DNA of 15,783 bases from Gammaproteobacteria bacterium. GTDB taxonomy: Bacteria; Pseudomonadota; Gammaproteobacteria; Competibacterales; Competibacteraceae. The stretch is taken from NCBI GenBank assembly GCA_003562535.1, contig PWUP01000360.1:1-15783 (forward strand), written 5' to 3'. Under the pieces are notes generated by a model that made no database searches, had not been told where the DNA came from, and worked only from the letters and a program-made list of their open reading frames with translations. The translations under genes and the position numbers were made by a program. Below, in pieces: positions 14,727 to 15,783 of the stretch. Positions within the stretch are counted from its first letter, which is position 1. Each line of letters starts with the position of its first letter.

Positions 14727-15783
14727 ATGAGCACCCCTATAACTATTGGACAACTGGGTATTGACCCCGCACTGTATGCCCTGATTCGTGACGAAGTCGC
14801 ACCAGGTACTGGTTTAGACCCTGACCTATTCTGGCAGAGTTTAAGCGATATTGTCGGTGATCTGGGCCCCAAAAACCGGGAATTATTGCGCAAACGTAAT
14901 ACACTGCAACAGCACTTTGATCATTGGTATGAGCAACACCGCGGTCAGGCGATTGACCCCCAAGCCTACAGTGATTTTCTAAGTGAAATTGGTTATTTAG
15001 TCCCTGAGGGCGAGGATTTCCAGATCGATACCGCTCATGTCGATCCGGAAATCGCCACGATTGCCGGCCCCCAACTTGTCGTGCCGGTGGACAATGCCCG
15101 CTATGCCCTGAATGCCGCCAATGCCCGTTGGGGCAGCCTGTATGATGCACTCTATGGCACCGATGCGATTCCCAGCACCGAGGGTCGGGAACCCGGTCGC
15201 GGTGGCTTAAATCCACGCCGAGCGGCGGCAGTGATTGCGGATGTCGCCGCCCGTCTCGATGCCATAGCGCCACTGGCGCAAGGCCAACACAGCGCCGTTA
15301 CGGCGTACAGCCTAGTCGCTGCCGGTGGCACCAAACAACTCCAGATTCAACTGACGGATGGCCGTAGCACGGCATTGGCCAAGCCGGAGCAATTCGTCGG
15401 CTACAGCGCCACGGCTGATGGGCAAATGAGCGCCTTGGTGCTGAAAAACAATAATCTGCATATTATCTTAGAGTTTGATCCCGAACATCCGCTGGGTCGT
15501 CAACATCCGGCACAGCTTAAAGATGTGATCTTAGAATCCGCCATCAGCACCATTCAGGACTGCGAAGATTCGGTTGCGGCAGTGGACGCGGCAGATAAGG
15601 TCGGGGTGTACCGTAACTGGCTGGGGCTGATGAAAGGCACTTTGGAAGCCACGCTGGACAAGGGCGGACAATCCATAGTGCGGCGTCTCAATCCTGATCG
15701 CCACTATACCGCCCCCGATGGCAAGCCGCTGACGCTGCCAGGCCGTAGCCTGCTGCTGGTGCGTAATGTCGGCATGCACATTG
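14727..15783 (+). CDS. glcB: Malate synthase G (GlcB), 3'-truncated by window edge
   Basis: Malate synthase G condenses glyoxylate with acetyl-CoA to malate, completing the glyoxylate bypass or glycolate use. The first 352 codons are present (the family is about 720-730 residues) and the frame stays open to the window end. Recognisable segments are LFWQSLSDIVGDLGPKNREL, FLSEIGYLVPEG, DPEIATIAGPQLVVPV, NARYALNAANARWGSLYDAL, YGTDAIP, FVGYSATADGQ, HIILEFDPEHPLG, STIQDCEDSVAAVDAADKVG and VYRNWLGLMKG. The last two are the CEDSVAAVD and YRNWLGLMKG signatures of the G isoform rather than the A isoform. The fragment ends at LLVRNVGMHI, before the rest of the catalytic barrel. ATG 14727 has GGAG five bases upstream. 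It is transcribed away from trpF. No isocitrate lyase gene is in the window. Confidence 0.97.
   Translation, partial: MSTPITIGQLGIDPALYALIRDEVAPGTGLDPDLFWQSLSDIVGDLGPKNRELLRKRNTLQQHFDHWYEQHRGQAIDPQAYSDFLSEIGYLVPEGEDFQIDTAHVDPEIATIAGPQLVVPVDNARYALNAANARWGSLYDALYGTDAIPSTEGREPGRGGLNPRRAAAVIADVAARLDAIAPLAQGQHSAVTAYSLVAAGGTKQLQIQLTDGRSTALAKPEQFVGYSATADGQMSALVLKNNNLHIILEFDPEHPLGRQHPAQLKDVILESAISTIQDCEDSVAAVDAADKVGVYRNWLGLMKGTLEATLDKGGQSIVRRLNPDRHYTAPDGKPLTLPGRSLLLVRNVGMHI

Noticed and set aside
14743..15273. A 176-codon minus-strand open frame
   Set aside because: It lies entirely opposite glcB, which has unmistakable malate synthase G motifs and a good ribosome-binding site. The antisense translation resembles nothing.
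1..15783. Mobile element, CRISPR array, toxin-antitoxin or defence system
   Set aside because: No transposase, integrase, terminal inverted repeats, spaced direct repeats or defence-type domains were seen. All long frames are assigned to housekeeping or signalling genes.

Overview
The window looks like chromosomal DNA of a gammaproteobacterium. The minus-strand gene order trpF-trpB-trpA-accD-folC-dedD-cvpA-purF is the arrangement familiar from that class. The product sequences (MetH, PurF, malate synthase G, TrpB) also read as gammaproteobacterial. I cannot name the genus. There are no tRNA or rRNA genes, insertion sequences, CRISPR arrays or phage genes. Coding density is very high and no gap exceeds about 120 bases.

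Left part, plus strand (1-6425): the 3' end of metH (B12-dependent methionine synthase, reactivation domain); a PLP-dependent class I/II aminotransferase; a divergent CobT-family protein; a pdxJ of an unusual subtype (pyridoxine 5'-phosphate synthase, which feeds PLP synthesis); and a GAF-PAS-GGDEF-EAL cyclic-di-GMP protein. B12 and B6 chemistry recur here: a B12 enzyme, a PLP enzyme, a CobT-like protein and a vitamin B6 synthase. The CobT-like protein lacks both glutamates known to be important in CobT, so its true substrate is an open question. It is the most interesting item in the window.

Right part, minus strand (14605 down to 6417): a tightly packed run of nine genes in transcription order: trpF, trpB, trpA, accD, folC, dedD, cvpA, purF and a small three-helix membrane protein of unknown function. 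Most neighbours overlap by a few bases, which suggests one or a few long transcripts with translational coupling. They join the last steps of tryptophan synthesis, malonyl-CoA formation, folate polyglutamylation, a septal-ring SPOR protein, CvpA and the first step of purine synthesis. DedD carries a nearly perfect six-copy 24-bp tandem repeat that encodes a proline-rich linker. The last gene of this run meets the cyclic-di-GMP gene tail to tail with a 9-bp overlap.

Right end (14727 onwards, plus strand): the first 352 codons of glcB, malate synthase G (glyoxylate bypass). It diverges from trpF across a 121-bp intergenic region and runs off the window.
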